DNA from: VRUE01 sp963703895
GTDB taxonomy: Bacteria; Actinomycetota; Thermoleophilia; Solirubrobacterales; 70-9
Reading direction: 5' to 3'
Length of the DNA stretch: 64,000 nt
NCBI GenBank assembly: GCA_963703895.1
Contig: CAVPFX010000003.1
Coordinates: 865,919-929,918 of the forward strand
Every line of letters begins with the position of its first letter. Position 1 is the first letter of the stretch. Shown here piece by piece: positions 9,666 to 17,312 of the stretch. The position numbers and the translations under genes are program-made. Under the pieces are notes generated by a model. That model worked only from the letters and a program-made list of their open reading frames with translations. It did no database searches and was not told the origin of the DNA.

Positions 9666-10601
9666 TCAGAACTGCTTCTGGTTCGTGCCCGTCACGGTCG
9701 CGGTCGAGCAGAGGTTGCCGACCAGGTCGAAGACCGAGCCCGACGGGGTCCAGACGGGTTTCGTTTTCGACGTCACGGATTTGACGCTGCCCGAGGCGGT
9801 GCCAAGCACGATCGTCACCGCCGAGCCGCTGAGCGAGATACTGGAAGCGCTGAAGGTCGCCGAGCTGGCGGTGAAGTCGCCGTCGAGGGCGACGGTGCCA
9901 ATCGTCGCGCCGCTGACCGAAAGAGTGTCGTTCGACGAGTTGTTCGCGATCGAAACCGTCACCGATTTCGTCCCACTGCCGTTCCAGCCCGAGACGATCG
10001 AGTAGGGGTCCGGTTCCTTGTTGAAGGTGTAGATCACCGAGTCGCCTTTCTCCGGCGTGCCTTCGCTGCCCGAGCCATTGTCGGTGGTGAAGCCGCTTCC
10101 TTTGAAGGCCGTGTTGGCGGCAACGGTGACGCTGTATTCAGCGCTTTCGGCCGAGTTCCCAGCGGAATCGGCGAGCGTCAGCTTGTAGGACTTGGCGCCG
10201 GTGGCGACGCTGCTCGCGGTGAGCTGGGCGCTGCGGTAGTTGTAGGAGACGCCGTCGACCGTGTACGGGCCGCCGCTCGTGCTGAGGGCGGCCGCTGTCT
10301 GGCCCGAGGCGATCGCGGAGACGTTCGCTTTGACCGAGGCGACGCCACTCGCCGGGTTGCCAGAATCGCTGACGTTGGCGTAGACGTAGTAGGTGCCGCC
10401 GGGCCTGATCGTGCCGTCGAGGCCGCCCTGGCTCTTGCCGATCGTGCTGGCGCTCACGGTCGGAGCGAGAAAATCGGCATCGGCACTGACCGTCTGCGGG
10501 TTCTGCTCGCTGTCGGTGAAGCTGGCAGCGGAGAGGGCAACCGCGAGCACGCAGGCCGCGAGCGCCGCCAGCGAAAGAGCTGTCTTCGCCAGCCCCCTCA
10601 T
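9666..10601 (-). CDS. Secreted protein with SipW-type signal and Ig-like region
   Basis: Last gene of the riboswitch-controlled operon. The ATG at 10601 overlaps the upstream stop (ATGA), giving 311 residues. A hydrophobic signal segment (residues 5-27) ends in SAASFTDSE (25-32), resembling the A-x-F-T-D-x signature of TasA/camelysin-type proteins cleaved by SipW. The mature part is rich in Ser, Thr, Gly and Val. It holds a segment like a bacterial Ig-like domain (LAPTVSASTIGKSQGG onward), with SAGNSAESAEYSVTV, and a C-terminal beta-rich region. It has two cysteines or fewer and no catalytic motif. A matrix or adhesive fibre role is likely by context. Confidence 0.75.
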   Translation of the reverse strand: MRGLAKTALSLAALAACVLAVALSAASFTDSEQNPQTVSADADFLAPTVSASTIGKSQGGLDGTIRPGGTYYVYANVSDSGNPASGVASVKANVSAIASGQTAAALSTSGGPYTVDGVSYNYRSAQLTASSVATGAKSYKLTLADSAGNSAESAEYSVTVAANTAFKGSGFTTDNGSGSEGTPEKGDSVIYTFNKEPDPYSIVSGWNGSGTKSVTVSIANNSSNDTLSVSGATIGTVALDGDFTASSATFSASSISLSGSAVTIVLGTASGSVKSVTSKTKPVWTPSGSVFDLVGNLCSTATVTGTNQKQF

Positions 10602-11131
10602 GAGCTCGAGCTCCCGTTCCACTGGAAGGTCAGCGAGGTAGTGGCCCCCTGCAGCGACGCTTCTTTCGCGCTCGCGGGCCAGCTGAGGGTGAACCGGTAG
10701 GTCCGGGTTTCAGCCGCGGCGAAGGAGCCCAGGGAGACACCGCTGGCGAAGGAGCCGAGCTTGCCGCTCCACTTCTGCGTCGTGCCGCTGGTGACGTCGT
10801 CGACTTTGAGGTCGATCACGGCGGCCAGCGCCGTCCCGGTCAGCCCGCTCGCCTTCAGCGTCACCGTGCCGGCGACGTCGCCTTCGTTGCCGATTTTGAT
10901 CGTGCCTTCCCCGGAGGCGCCGGGCTCCATGCCGGTGGCGCTGACGATTGCCTGGTTCGGCAGCGAGCTGGAGAGCTGCACGCTGCCAGCGGCGAGGGAG
11001 GCTTTGTTGGCGCTCTTGGAGCTGAAGCTGGCACCGCTGAACATCGCCGAGCCGAGCGCCAGCGCGAGTAGCGCCAAGGAGGCCAAGAGCAGCCAGCGGC
11101 GCGAACCCGCGATCAGCCTTACTCGGTCCAT
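10598..11131 (-). CDS. TasA/camelysin-like secreted protein
   Basis: A 177-residue protein with an Arg-rich start, a hydrophobic helix (residues 13-29) and then SGASFSSKSAN (32-42), which closely matches the same position in the product of 11741-12313. The mature portion has the beta-sandwich pattern of camelysin/TasA proteins (GEGTIKIGNEGDVAGTVTLKASGL and TRTYRFTLSWP). The start overlaps the sipW stop by 13 bp and the stop overlaps the next start by 4 bp. It is a paralogue of 11741-12313 and a probable substrate of the neighbouring signal peptidase. Role as fibre or matrix subunit is inferred. Confidence 0.78.
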   Translation of the reverse strand: MDRVRLIAGSRRWLLLASLALLALALGSAMFSGASFSSKSANKASLAAGSVQLSSSLPNQAIVSATGMEPGASGEGTIKIGNEGDVAGTVTLKASGLTGTALAAVIDLKVDDVTSGTTQKWSGKLGSFASGVSLGSFAAAETRTYRFTLSWPASAKEASLQGATTSLTFQWNGSSSS

Positions 11132-11703
11132 TGCGGGGTATGGATCGGGTTCGCTTCTTCCTGGCGCCGCCTCGCCTCCTCGCCGGCATCGCGCCAGATC
11201 CCGCCGAGGATCAACAGCGCCACCAGAATCGCCGGGATGCCGATCGCCAGCATGCGCACGATCGGAATCGAGAGGCCGGCAAGCAGGTAACCGACGTAGG
11301 GCACGGAGAAGGCGACCTTGGCCTGCTCGGACTTGTCAAGGCTGAAGGTCCAAGGGTCAGCGCTCTCGTTGGCATCGCCCTTGGTGCGGAAGATCTCTTC
11401 ACCGCCCTTGTTGCGGCCGATCCAGGCGATGCGGTGGGTGACCAGCTCCTCGGGAGATGCCCCGGGGGGCGGCGCGTAAGTGATCGTGTCGCCGACCTTC
11501 AACTCATCGACCGGCACTTCCTCGTCGTAGACGATCGAGCCGCGGTCGTAGGTCCCGGTCATCGAGCCGCTGACGATCACGTAGCGCTGGTAGCCCAGGG
11601 CGGCGGGAATCAGCAGGGTCGCGGCCAGCAGCAGGCAGAGCACAGTGGCAGCGGCGCCCGCCCAGCGCAGCGCAGGGTGAGAGCGGATCGCCGGGGCGGT
11701 CAT
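11119..11703 (-). CDS. sipW: Signal peptidase I, SipW/ER type
   Basis: Membrane serine protease that removes signal peptides, here probably dedicated to the TasA-like neighbours. From the ATG at 11703 it has 194 residues. An N-terminal helix covers residues 15-36; VSGSMTGTYDRGSIV carries the catalytic Ser47; VTHRI supplies His90, the base in the Ser-His version found in SipW and eukaryotic signal peptidases instead of the usual Lys; GDANESADPW is the conserved box E-like segment; a C-terminal helix lies near 150-175. It sits between the two TasA-like genes. A longer reading from 11754 would run into the previous gene and is unlikely. Confidence 0.9.
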   Translation of the reverse strand: MTAPAIRSHPALRWAGAAATVLCLLLAATLLIPAALGYQRYVIVSGSMTGTYDRGSIVYDEEVPVDELKVGDTITYAPPPGASPEELVTHRIAWIGRNKGGEEIFRTKGDANESADPWTFSLDKSEQAKVAFSVPYVGYLLAGLSIPIVRMLAIGIPAILVALLILGGIWRDAGEEARRRQEEANPIHTPQWTE

Positions 11704-11740
11704 CGAGCGACCGCCCCGGCTCCCCACCTGTGGGATGCGC

Positions 11741-12313
11741 TCAGGAAGCGGCATCCCACTGATAGCCGACGCTCATCGAAGACCCCTTGTAGGCGTTGTC
11801 GCCCGTCGTCGCAGACGCGGGGACCCCACCGTCGGGGAATTCGACCGTGAACTTGTAGGTGCGGGCCTCGCCGGCAGCGAAGCTGCCCAGCGACTGCGCA
11901 CCCATGGCGCCGACCTTGCCCGAGTACACGGAGATCGGCGACCCCGCTTTGGTCACGTCTTCCACTTTCAGATTGAGCACCCCGGAAAGCAGGCCGCCAT
12001 TGGCGCCCGGCGTGTCCGTGAGACTCGTCTTCGAGAGGGTGAACGTGCCAGCAACGTCGCCGCTGTTGGTAATCACCACCGTGCCGTTGGTTCCAGGTGC
12101 TCCGGGCACCATTTTCGTTGCTGTGAGAACCGCCACGCCTTCCTTGGAGTTGGACTGCGCGAGGTTTCCAGCGCTGAACGTGTTGCTCGGATTCGCGGAC
12201 TTCGAGGTGAAGCTCGCGCCTGATCCAACGACCGCGCCAACGGCGAGGAGCGCAACCAACAGCGCACCAAGCAGATGGCGGGGACTCGAGAGGATCACGG
12301 AAATGCGAGACAT
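11741..12313 (-). CDS. TasA/camelysin-like secreted protein, first gene of riboswitch operon
   Basis: A 190-residue protein: hydrophobic signal (residues 15-31), then SGASFTSKSAN (31-41), then a beta-rich mature region with NGTVVITNSGDVAGTFTL and ARTYKFTVEFP that matches its paralogue at 10598-11131. This is the pattern of TasA/camelysin proteins that form extracellular fibres in Bacillus biofilms. A strong ribosome-binding site (GAAGGAGG) precedes the ATG and is partly paired in the predicted off state of the upstream cyclic-di-GMP riboswitch. It is followed by sipW after 37 bp, and the rest of the operon overlaps. Confidence 0.8.
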   Translation of the reverse strand: MSRISVILSSPRHLLGALLVALLAVGAVVGSGASFTSKSANPSNTFSAGNLAQSNSKEGVAVLTATKMVPGAPGTNGTVVITNSGDVAGTFTLSKTSLTDTPGANGGLLSGVLNLKVEDVTKAGSPISVYSGKVGAMGAQSLGSFAAGEARTYKFTVEFPDGGVPASATTGDNAYKGSSMSVGYQWDAAS

Positions 12314-12315
12314 AA

Positions 12316-12435
12316 GTGCCTCCTTCGGGGCTCGAATTTTGGGCTCCGAAAGCGGCAGCCGAGCTACCTCCTCTTGCGAGGAGGCCTCTAGCTTTGCGTC
12401 CCCGCCTCACGGCGGGTTTGCCTTGAATCGCTTCC
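12316..12435 (-). promoter_or_regulatory. Cyclic-di-GMP-I (GEMM-I) riboswitch with expression platform
   Basis: Read on the minus strand the leader has every conserved block of the class I cyclic-di-GMP aptamer: AAGGCAAACC, a stem CCGCC closed by a GTGA tetraloop, GGGGACGCAAAGC, a second stem CCTCCTC/GAGGAGG with a GCAA tetraloop, and GGTAGCTCGGCTGCC. The closing helix P1 pairs 12429-12435 with 12348-12354. The 3' strand of P1 overlaps CTTTCGG (12352-12346), which can instead pair with CCGAAGG (12328-12322) and cover part of the Shine-Dalgarno. P1 and the anti-SD helix exclude each other, so binding of the ligand should free the ribosome-binding site (an ON switch). It controls the TasA-like/sipW operon. 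Confidence 0.88.
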
Positions 12436-12477
12436 ATGCACCGAACAGATCGGCAGGCGACGGCAAATTGCTGAGTC

Positions 12478-12505
12478 AAAAAACGGAAAAATCCGCTTAT
12501 CCGTT
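12478..12505 (-). terminator. Rho-independent terminator after the 12549-13055 gene
   Basis: On the minus strand AACGGA (12505-12500... read as TCCGTT on plus at 12500-12505) pairs with TCCGTT from 12487-12482, followed by a run of six T (12483-12478). It lies about 45 bp past the stop of the upstream minus-strand gene and separates that gene from the riboswitch operon. Confidence 0.6.
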
Positions 12506-12548
12506 CTTCGACCTGCGATGGCTGGCAGGGGCGAGGTACAGCCGCGAA

Positions 12549-13055
12549 TCAGCCAGCGGCCCAGCTGAGCCCGGCGCTGAGCGAGCTGCCCTGCACCTCG
12601 TTGCCGACGCCGCGCGGCAAAGTGATGGTGAGGTCGAGGGCGCGCGTCCCGCCAGCGTCGATCTGACCCAAGGGGAGGCGACCCAGGCCAGCGAGGGTGC
12701 CGTCGTAGACCACGGCCCCCGCCGGGGAAGCAATGCGTAGGTCGAGCGCCGAGGAGAGCGGCGTGGCGCCAGGCGCCACGCGATCTACCAAGTGGGCCGC
12801 AAGCGCGACGGAAGCAACCCCGGACCCGGCATTGGAGAGCCGAATCGTCGCCGTGCGGCTCTGACCCGGGACGAGGCCCGCAACCGAAAGCTGAGCGCCG
12901 CCGCTCGCGTCTATCGCCACCACTGGACTGGAGGAAAAGACCTGCACTGGATCGACGCCGGTGCCCCGCGCGCCAGCACCGAAAGCCGCCGGCAAGGCGA
13001 TCGCGAGGATGCCCAGGGCCAGAGCCAGGGAGAGCCCCGAGCGCAGCCAGCGCAT
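12549..13055 (-). CDS. Secreted TasA-like protein, monocistronic
   Basis: From the ATG at 13055 the product has 168 residues: MRWLRSGLSLALALGILAIA is a clear signal helix, then a mature domain with SRTATIRLSNAGSGVASVALAAHLVD, GTRALDLTITLP and a final SLSAGLSWAAG, the same layout as the TasA/camelysin-like proteins downstream but more divergent. An upstream GTG at 13118 with a G-rich stretch before it would add 21 residues and cannot be excluded. A terminator follows it, so it is probably expressed independently of the cyclic-di-GMP riboswitch. Likely another surface or matrix protein; function inferred from similarity of layout only. Confidence 0.68.
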   Translation of the reverse strand: MRWLRSGLSLALALGILAIALPAAFGAGARGTGVDPVQVFSSSPVVAIDASGGAQLSVAGLVPGQSRTATIRLSNAGSGVASVALAAHLVDRVAPGATPLSSALDLRIASPAGAVVYDGTLAGLGRLPLGQIDAGGTRALDLTITLPRGVGNEVQGSSLSAGLSWAAG

Positions 13056-13206
13056 CGGGTCGAGGCCGTCGTGCCTAGCGGCAAACGGCGCAGCAATGGT
13101 TCCGGCGAACGCGCTCACGCCCCACCATCGGCGCCGGCGAGGGTCTCGACAGACCCGCTCTGACCATTTGGACCGATGTCCAATGGACGCTTGTTCGAGG
13201 CAGCGA

Positions 13207-13878
13207 CTAGGCGGCCGGGAAGGGCTCGAGCCCAGCGTGCCAGGGACCGGGCGGGTAGGTGTGCATGCCGCTCTCGTCCATCTCGCTCTGCAGCCGCTTG
13301 AAGAGCTGTCCAGCATTCTTCAGCGCCGCTTTCAGTTCCTCGGGACCGCGCTCGCCCAGGCGCCAGAGGAACCAGAGCTGGCGGTCGTTGATGCCGAAGT
13401 CGATCTCGCCGGTCATCGTCGTCGTCCAGCTGAGGAAGCCGGGGCTGAAGAGCTCGCGCAGGGCGACCGGGTCGTACTCGCTCGGCACGGTGGCGAGGAA
13501 GCGCTTGTTGAAGTCGATCGACTCGAACTGGACCTTGCGGGCGAAACGTTGGGTAACTACCTCGTGGCCCTCGATCGACTCGACGTTGAAGGCGGGCACG
13601 ACCTGGGCGAGGTCCGGCATGTGCGCCTTGGCCAGCAGCGCGGTCGGCAGAACCGCCTTGCTGAGGAAGCCGCCGACTTCCTTCTCGTCGGCATCGCAGC
13701 ACGCCCCCCAGAAGCCCTCGGTTAGCTGTCCGGTCAGTCGATTCGTGCCGCCGACGCAAAGAGCCACTGGCCCATCGACGGGATTGATCCCGCCCACCGG
13801 CTCGTATTTGAGCCCGTTCCGCTCGCCATAGCTGCTGACGGTCTCGGCCCATTCCCCCGCTTCTTGCTTGGCGCTCAT
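13207..13878 (-). CDS. Conserved hypothetical protein, DUF3137-like, divergent from lemA
   Basis: A 223-residue soluble protein with no signal peptide or membrane helix. The central part (VQFESIDFNKRFLATVPSEYDPVALRELFSPGFLSWT) resembles the segment found in DUF3137-type proteins that commonly neighbour LemA: a FxxRF strand followed by a loop and 'LFSPxFL'. The C-terminal helix is Leu/Lys-rich and ends in a Pro-rich tail. It starts 50 bp from the divergent lemA gene, which strengthens the link. I do not recognise a catalytic motif and the family assignment is tentative. Confidence 0.6.
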   Translation of the reverse strand: MSAKQEAGEWAETVSSYGERNGLKYEPVGGINPVDGPVALCVGGTNRLTGQLTEGFWGACCDADEKEVGGFLSKAVLPTALLAKAHMPDLAQVVPAFNVESIEGHEVVTQRFARKVQFESIDFNKRFLATVPSEYDPVALRELFSPGFLSWTTTMTGEIDFGINDRQLWFLWRLGERGPEELKAALKNAGQLFKRLQSEMDESGMHTYPPGPWHAGLEPFPAA

Positions 13879-13927
13879 CCGCCCCCGATCCTATGCAGTT
13901 GGCCGGCGAGCCAAGTAGCATGGCGCC

Positions 13928-14494
13928 ATGACTATCGCCATCATCGTGGTGGTCGCGATCATCGTCATCGCGGTCATCTACTACATCGCCAAGCGCAACT
14001 CGATCATCGCCTCGCGCAACCGGGTCGATGAGTCTTGGAGCGGGATCGACGTGCAACTGAAGCGTCGCCACGACCTCGTGCCGAACCTGGTCGAGACGGT
14101 CAAGGGCTACGCCGAGCACGAGAGCCAGACCTTCGAGAAGACGACGCAGGCGCGGGCCGAGGCGATGGCCGCTCAGGGCGTTGAGGAAACCGCCAAGGCA
14201 GAGCAGAAGCTGACCCAGGCGCTGGCCGACGTCAAGGTCGTGGCGGAGAACTACCCGACCCTGCGCGCCACCGAGAACTTCCAGCAGCTGAGCCGCAACC
14301 TCTCCGAGCTGGAGGACGAGATCCAGGCCTCGCGGCGGATCTACAACTCCAACGTGCAGTCCTACAACACCGACATCGAACAGTTCCCGGGCTCGATCGT
14401 CGCCAACCAGGGCAACTTCACCAAACGCGAGTTCTTTGAGATCGAAGATCCCGCGGATCGCGAGCCGGTCGCGGTCAACTTCAGCAAAGACTGA
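13928..14494 (+). CDS. lemA: LemA family protein
   Basis: A 188-residue protein with one N-terminal transmembrane helix (residues 1-22, IAIIVVVAIIVIAVIYYIAKR) and a helical domain outside or inside the cell. NRVDESWSGIDVQLKRRHDLVPNLVETVKGYAEHE is the highly conserved LemA signature, and SRRIYNSNVQSYNTDIEQFPGSIVA closes the domain. The biochemical role of LemA is not known. It is followed after 22 bp by rubredoxin and is divergent from a DUF3137-like gene, the usual sort of partner. Confidence 0.93.
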   Translation: MTIAIIVVVAIIVIAVIYYIAKRNSIIASRNRVDESWSGIDVQLKRRHDLVPNLVETVKGYAEHESQTFEKTTQARAEAMAAQGVEETAKAEQKLTQALADVKVVAENYPTLRATENFQQLSRNLSELEDEIQASRRIYNSNVQSYNTDIEQFPGSIVANQGNFTKREFFEIEDPADREPVAVNFSKD

Positions 14495-14516
14495 GCGCCC
14501 TCTAACCTTTGTTGCT

Positions 14517-14708
14517 ATGACGACGGCAACCGAGCAAACGCTCTGGATCTGCGAGAGCTGTGGGTTCATCTATGACCCGGCGATCGGCGACCCCGACGGC
14601 GGCATCCCGCCCGGAACCAAGTTCGAGGACATCCCCAAAGACTGGTTCTGCCCGGTCTGCGGCGCCCGCACCTCTGACTTCCGCCCCCTGGAGCCCGGCG
14701 AGGCCTAG
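14517..14708 (+). CDS. Rubredoxin
   Basis: A 63-residue iron protein for one-electron transfer. The ATG at 14517 is chosen because the sequence upstream in the same frame overlaps lemA and has no rubredoxin character. Four cysteines (12, 15, 45, 48) in CESCG and CPVCG coordinate one Fe, with the family hallmarks GFIYDPAIGDPDGGIPPGTKFEDIPKDW between them. It ends 15 bp before a GMC oxidoreductase gene and could donate to or accept electrons from that enzyme or from an alkane hydroxylase elsewhere. Confidence 0.95.
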   Translation: MTTATEQTLWICESCGFIYDPAIGDPDGGIPPGTKFEDIPKDWFCPVCGARTSDFRPLEPGEA

Positions 14709-14723
14709 GCCCGCGGGGGCAAC

Positions 14724-16421
14724 GTGAAGCACGACTACGACTGGTTGGTAGTGGGCTCGGGATTCGGGGGCTCCGTCTCCGCCCTGCGCCTGGCCGAAAA
14801 GGGCTACAAGGTCGCCGTGCTCGAGTGCGGCAGCCGCTTCCGCGACGAGGACTTCGCCGAGTCGAACCTGCGCCACCCGCGGCGTTACTTCTGGTTGCCC
14901 CGCTTCGGCTTCCGCGGCGTGATGCGGATGACCTTCTTCAAGGACGTCTTCATCGTCTCCGGCAGCGGCGTCGGTGGCGGCAGTCTCGGCTACGCCAATA
15001 CGCTCTACCGGGGCCGCCCGGCCTTCTTCAAGGACCCGCAGTGGAGCGAGCTGGGCAACTGGGAGCTCGAGTTGGCACCGCACTACGACACCGCGGAGCG
15101 GATGCTCGGCGTGGTCGAGTACGAAGGCATCGGCCCGGCCGACAAGCTGCTGCAGGAATACGGCGAGGAGATCGGGGTTGGCGAGACCTTCACCAACACC
15201 AAGGTCGGGGTCTTCTTCGACAAGCCCGGCGTCGAGGTCGAGGACCCGTTCTTCGGCGGCGAGGGACCGAGCAGAACGGGCTGCATGCGCTGCGGCAGTT
15301 GCATGGTCGGTTGCCGGCACGGCGCCAAGAACACACTGATGAAGAACTACCTCTGGTTCGCCGAGAAGCTTGGGGTCCAGATCCAGCCCGAGCGCCAGGT
15401 GACCGAGATCCGCCCGCTTGGCGCCGCCGACGGCTCCGACGGCTACGCGGTGAGCAGCGAGCGCTCCGGCTCCTGGCTGCGCAAGCGCCGCCGCACCCAA
15501 ACGGCGCGCGGCGTGATCGTCGCCGCCGGTGCCCTCGGCACCAACAACTTGCTCGCCAACTGCCGCCACAGCGGTGCCCTGCCCCACATCTCCGACAAGC
15601 TCGGTGACCTGGTGCGCACCAACTCGGAGTCGATCCAGTCGGTCACCGCGCCAGACGACGAGCGCGACTTCAGCCGTTCGGTGGCGATCACCTCGAGCAT
15701 CTACCCCGATCCCGATACCCACATCGAGGTCGTCACCTACGGCACCGGCGGCGACGCGATGTCGGGAACCTTCACCGCGATGACCGGGCCCGGCACGAAG
15801 CTCTCGCGACCGATCAAGTGGCTCGCCGCGATTCTCCGCCACCCCCTGCGCACGGCCCGAATGATGCTGCCTCACCGCTGGTCACAGCGCACCGTGATCC
15901 TGCTGGTGATGCAGACGGTCGATGCGGCGATGCACTTCCGGCCCAAGCGCAAGCTCTTCGGCAAGGGCGTGCGCCTGCAGACCGCGCAGGACCCCGGCCG
16001 CCCCAACCCGACCTACATCCCCGCCGCCGAGAAGGTGGCGCGTTGGTTCGAGCAGCGCACCGGCGGCGTCGCCCAGAGCGCCCTCACCGAGTCGATCGGC
16101 AACATCCCCTCAACCGCCCACATCCTCGGCGGCGCCGTCGTCGGGGAGGGCCCGGAGAGCGGCGTCGTCGATAGCGGCAACCGGGTTTTCGGCTACGAGA
16201 ACCTGCTGATCACCGACGGGGCGGCGATCCCCGCCAACCCCGGCGTCAACCCGAGCCTGACAATCACCGCGAAGGCCGAGCACGCCATGAGCCTGATCCC
16301 GCCGAAGGACGGGGCGGAACCGGGCCACCTGCCAGAGGCAGCCAGGCCGGCGGGCGTCGGGGGTGGGTCCCCGGGCCGGCCTTCGGCCGGGAGTTCCCGG
16401 GGACCCACCCCGACGCTCTGA
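14724..16421 (+). CDS. GMC oxidoreductase, cholesterol-oxidase-like
   Basis: FAD-dependent oxidoreductase of 565 residues. The dinucleotide-binding motif GSGFGGSVSALRLAEKG is at residues 11-27, and the C-terminal GMC signature region reads AHILGGAVVGEGPESGVVD with NPSLTITAKAEHAM at the end. A cysteine-rich block CMRCGSCMVGCRHGAKNTL (around residue 190) resembles the one in actinobacterial ChoD-type oxidases and could bind a metal or be structural. Start codon is GTG. The last 22 or so codons lie inside a long palindrome (16354-16416), so the Gly/Pro/Arg-rich tail is probably acquired. Substrate (sterol or other alcohol) is not determined. Confidence 0.87.
   Translation: MKHDYDWLVVGSGFGGSVSALRLAEKGYKVAVLECGSRFRDEDFAESNLRHPRRYFWLPRFGFRGVMRMTFFKDVFIVSGSGVGGGSLGYANTLYRGRPAFFKDPQWSELGNWELELAPHYDTAERMLGVVEYEGIGPADKLLQEYGEEIGVGETFTNTKVGVFFDKPGVEVEDPFFGGEGPSRTGCMRCGSCMVGCRHGAKNTLMKNYLWFAEKLGVQIQPERQVTEIRPLGAADGSDGYAVSSERSGSWLRKRRRTQTARGVIVAAGALGTNNLLANCRHSGALPHISDKLGDLVRTNSESIQSVTAPDDERDFSRSVAITSSIYPDPDTHIEVVTYGTGGDAMSGTFTAMTGPGTKLSRPIKWLAAILRHPLRTARMMLPHRWSQRTVILLVMQTVDAAMHFRPKRKLFGKGVRLQTAQDPGRPNPTYIPAAEKVARWFEQRTGGVAQSALTESIGNIPSTAHILGGAVVGEGPESGVVDSGNRVFGYENLLITDGAAIPANPGVNPSLTITAKAEHAMSLIPPKDGAEPGHLPEAARPAGVGGGSPGRPSAGSSRGPTPTL
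16354..16416. repeat. Long composite palindrome at the end of the GMC gene
   Basis: The right arm 16396-16416 (21 nt) matches the reverse complement of 16354-16375 with a single extra G. The centre contains a second hairpin CCGGCCTTCGGCCGG. It covers the final codons of the GMC gene, stops 33 bp before the convergent sod stop and has the layout of families A-D, but no second copy of its core is in the window. A bidirectional terminator role is likely. Confidence 0.75.
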
Positions 16422-16448
16422 CGGTCTCCCCGCCGAAGTAGGTCCTGC

Positions 16449-17054
<606 letters not shown>

Positions 17055-17114
17055 CTGGCGTCTCCTTTGGTCGATATTCGAAGTCGGCGGGAGCCTAACG
17101 CCGCCACGCTTTGC

Positions 17115-17140
17115 GTACCCGACAGGGCCTGCGGCGCAAC
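17115..17140 (-). promoter_or_regulatory. Candidate SigB/SigF-type promoter for sodA
   Basis: On the minus strand GTTGCG (17140-17135) and GGGTAC (17120-17115) are 14 nt apart, close to the GTTT-N14-16-GGGTAT pattern recognised by SigB/SigF-type sigma factors. The sodA ATG is 60 nt downstream. The matching sigma factor gene starts divergently at 17313. The match is by eye and untested. Confidence 0.45.
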
Positions 17141-17312
17141 CACACAAAAGGCATGAACTAACCGCAACCGGGTAGGTGGAGCGAAGGGACGAGTGACGGA
17201 GTATGTGCCGAAAGGCCCTGCTAGCGTTGGCCCACCGAACGGCTGCACGGCCCGTAAAGGGCTCGAGGGCGGCGCATGCAGAGCACTGACCACCCTTCCG
17301 TCTGCGATCTCG

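Noticed and set aside
12464..12475. Promoter of the riboswitch operon from a TTGACT at about 12470-12475 (minus)
   Set aside because: A -35-like box is present but no convincing -10 box lies 16-18 nt downstream, so it was not listed.
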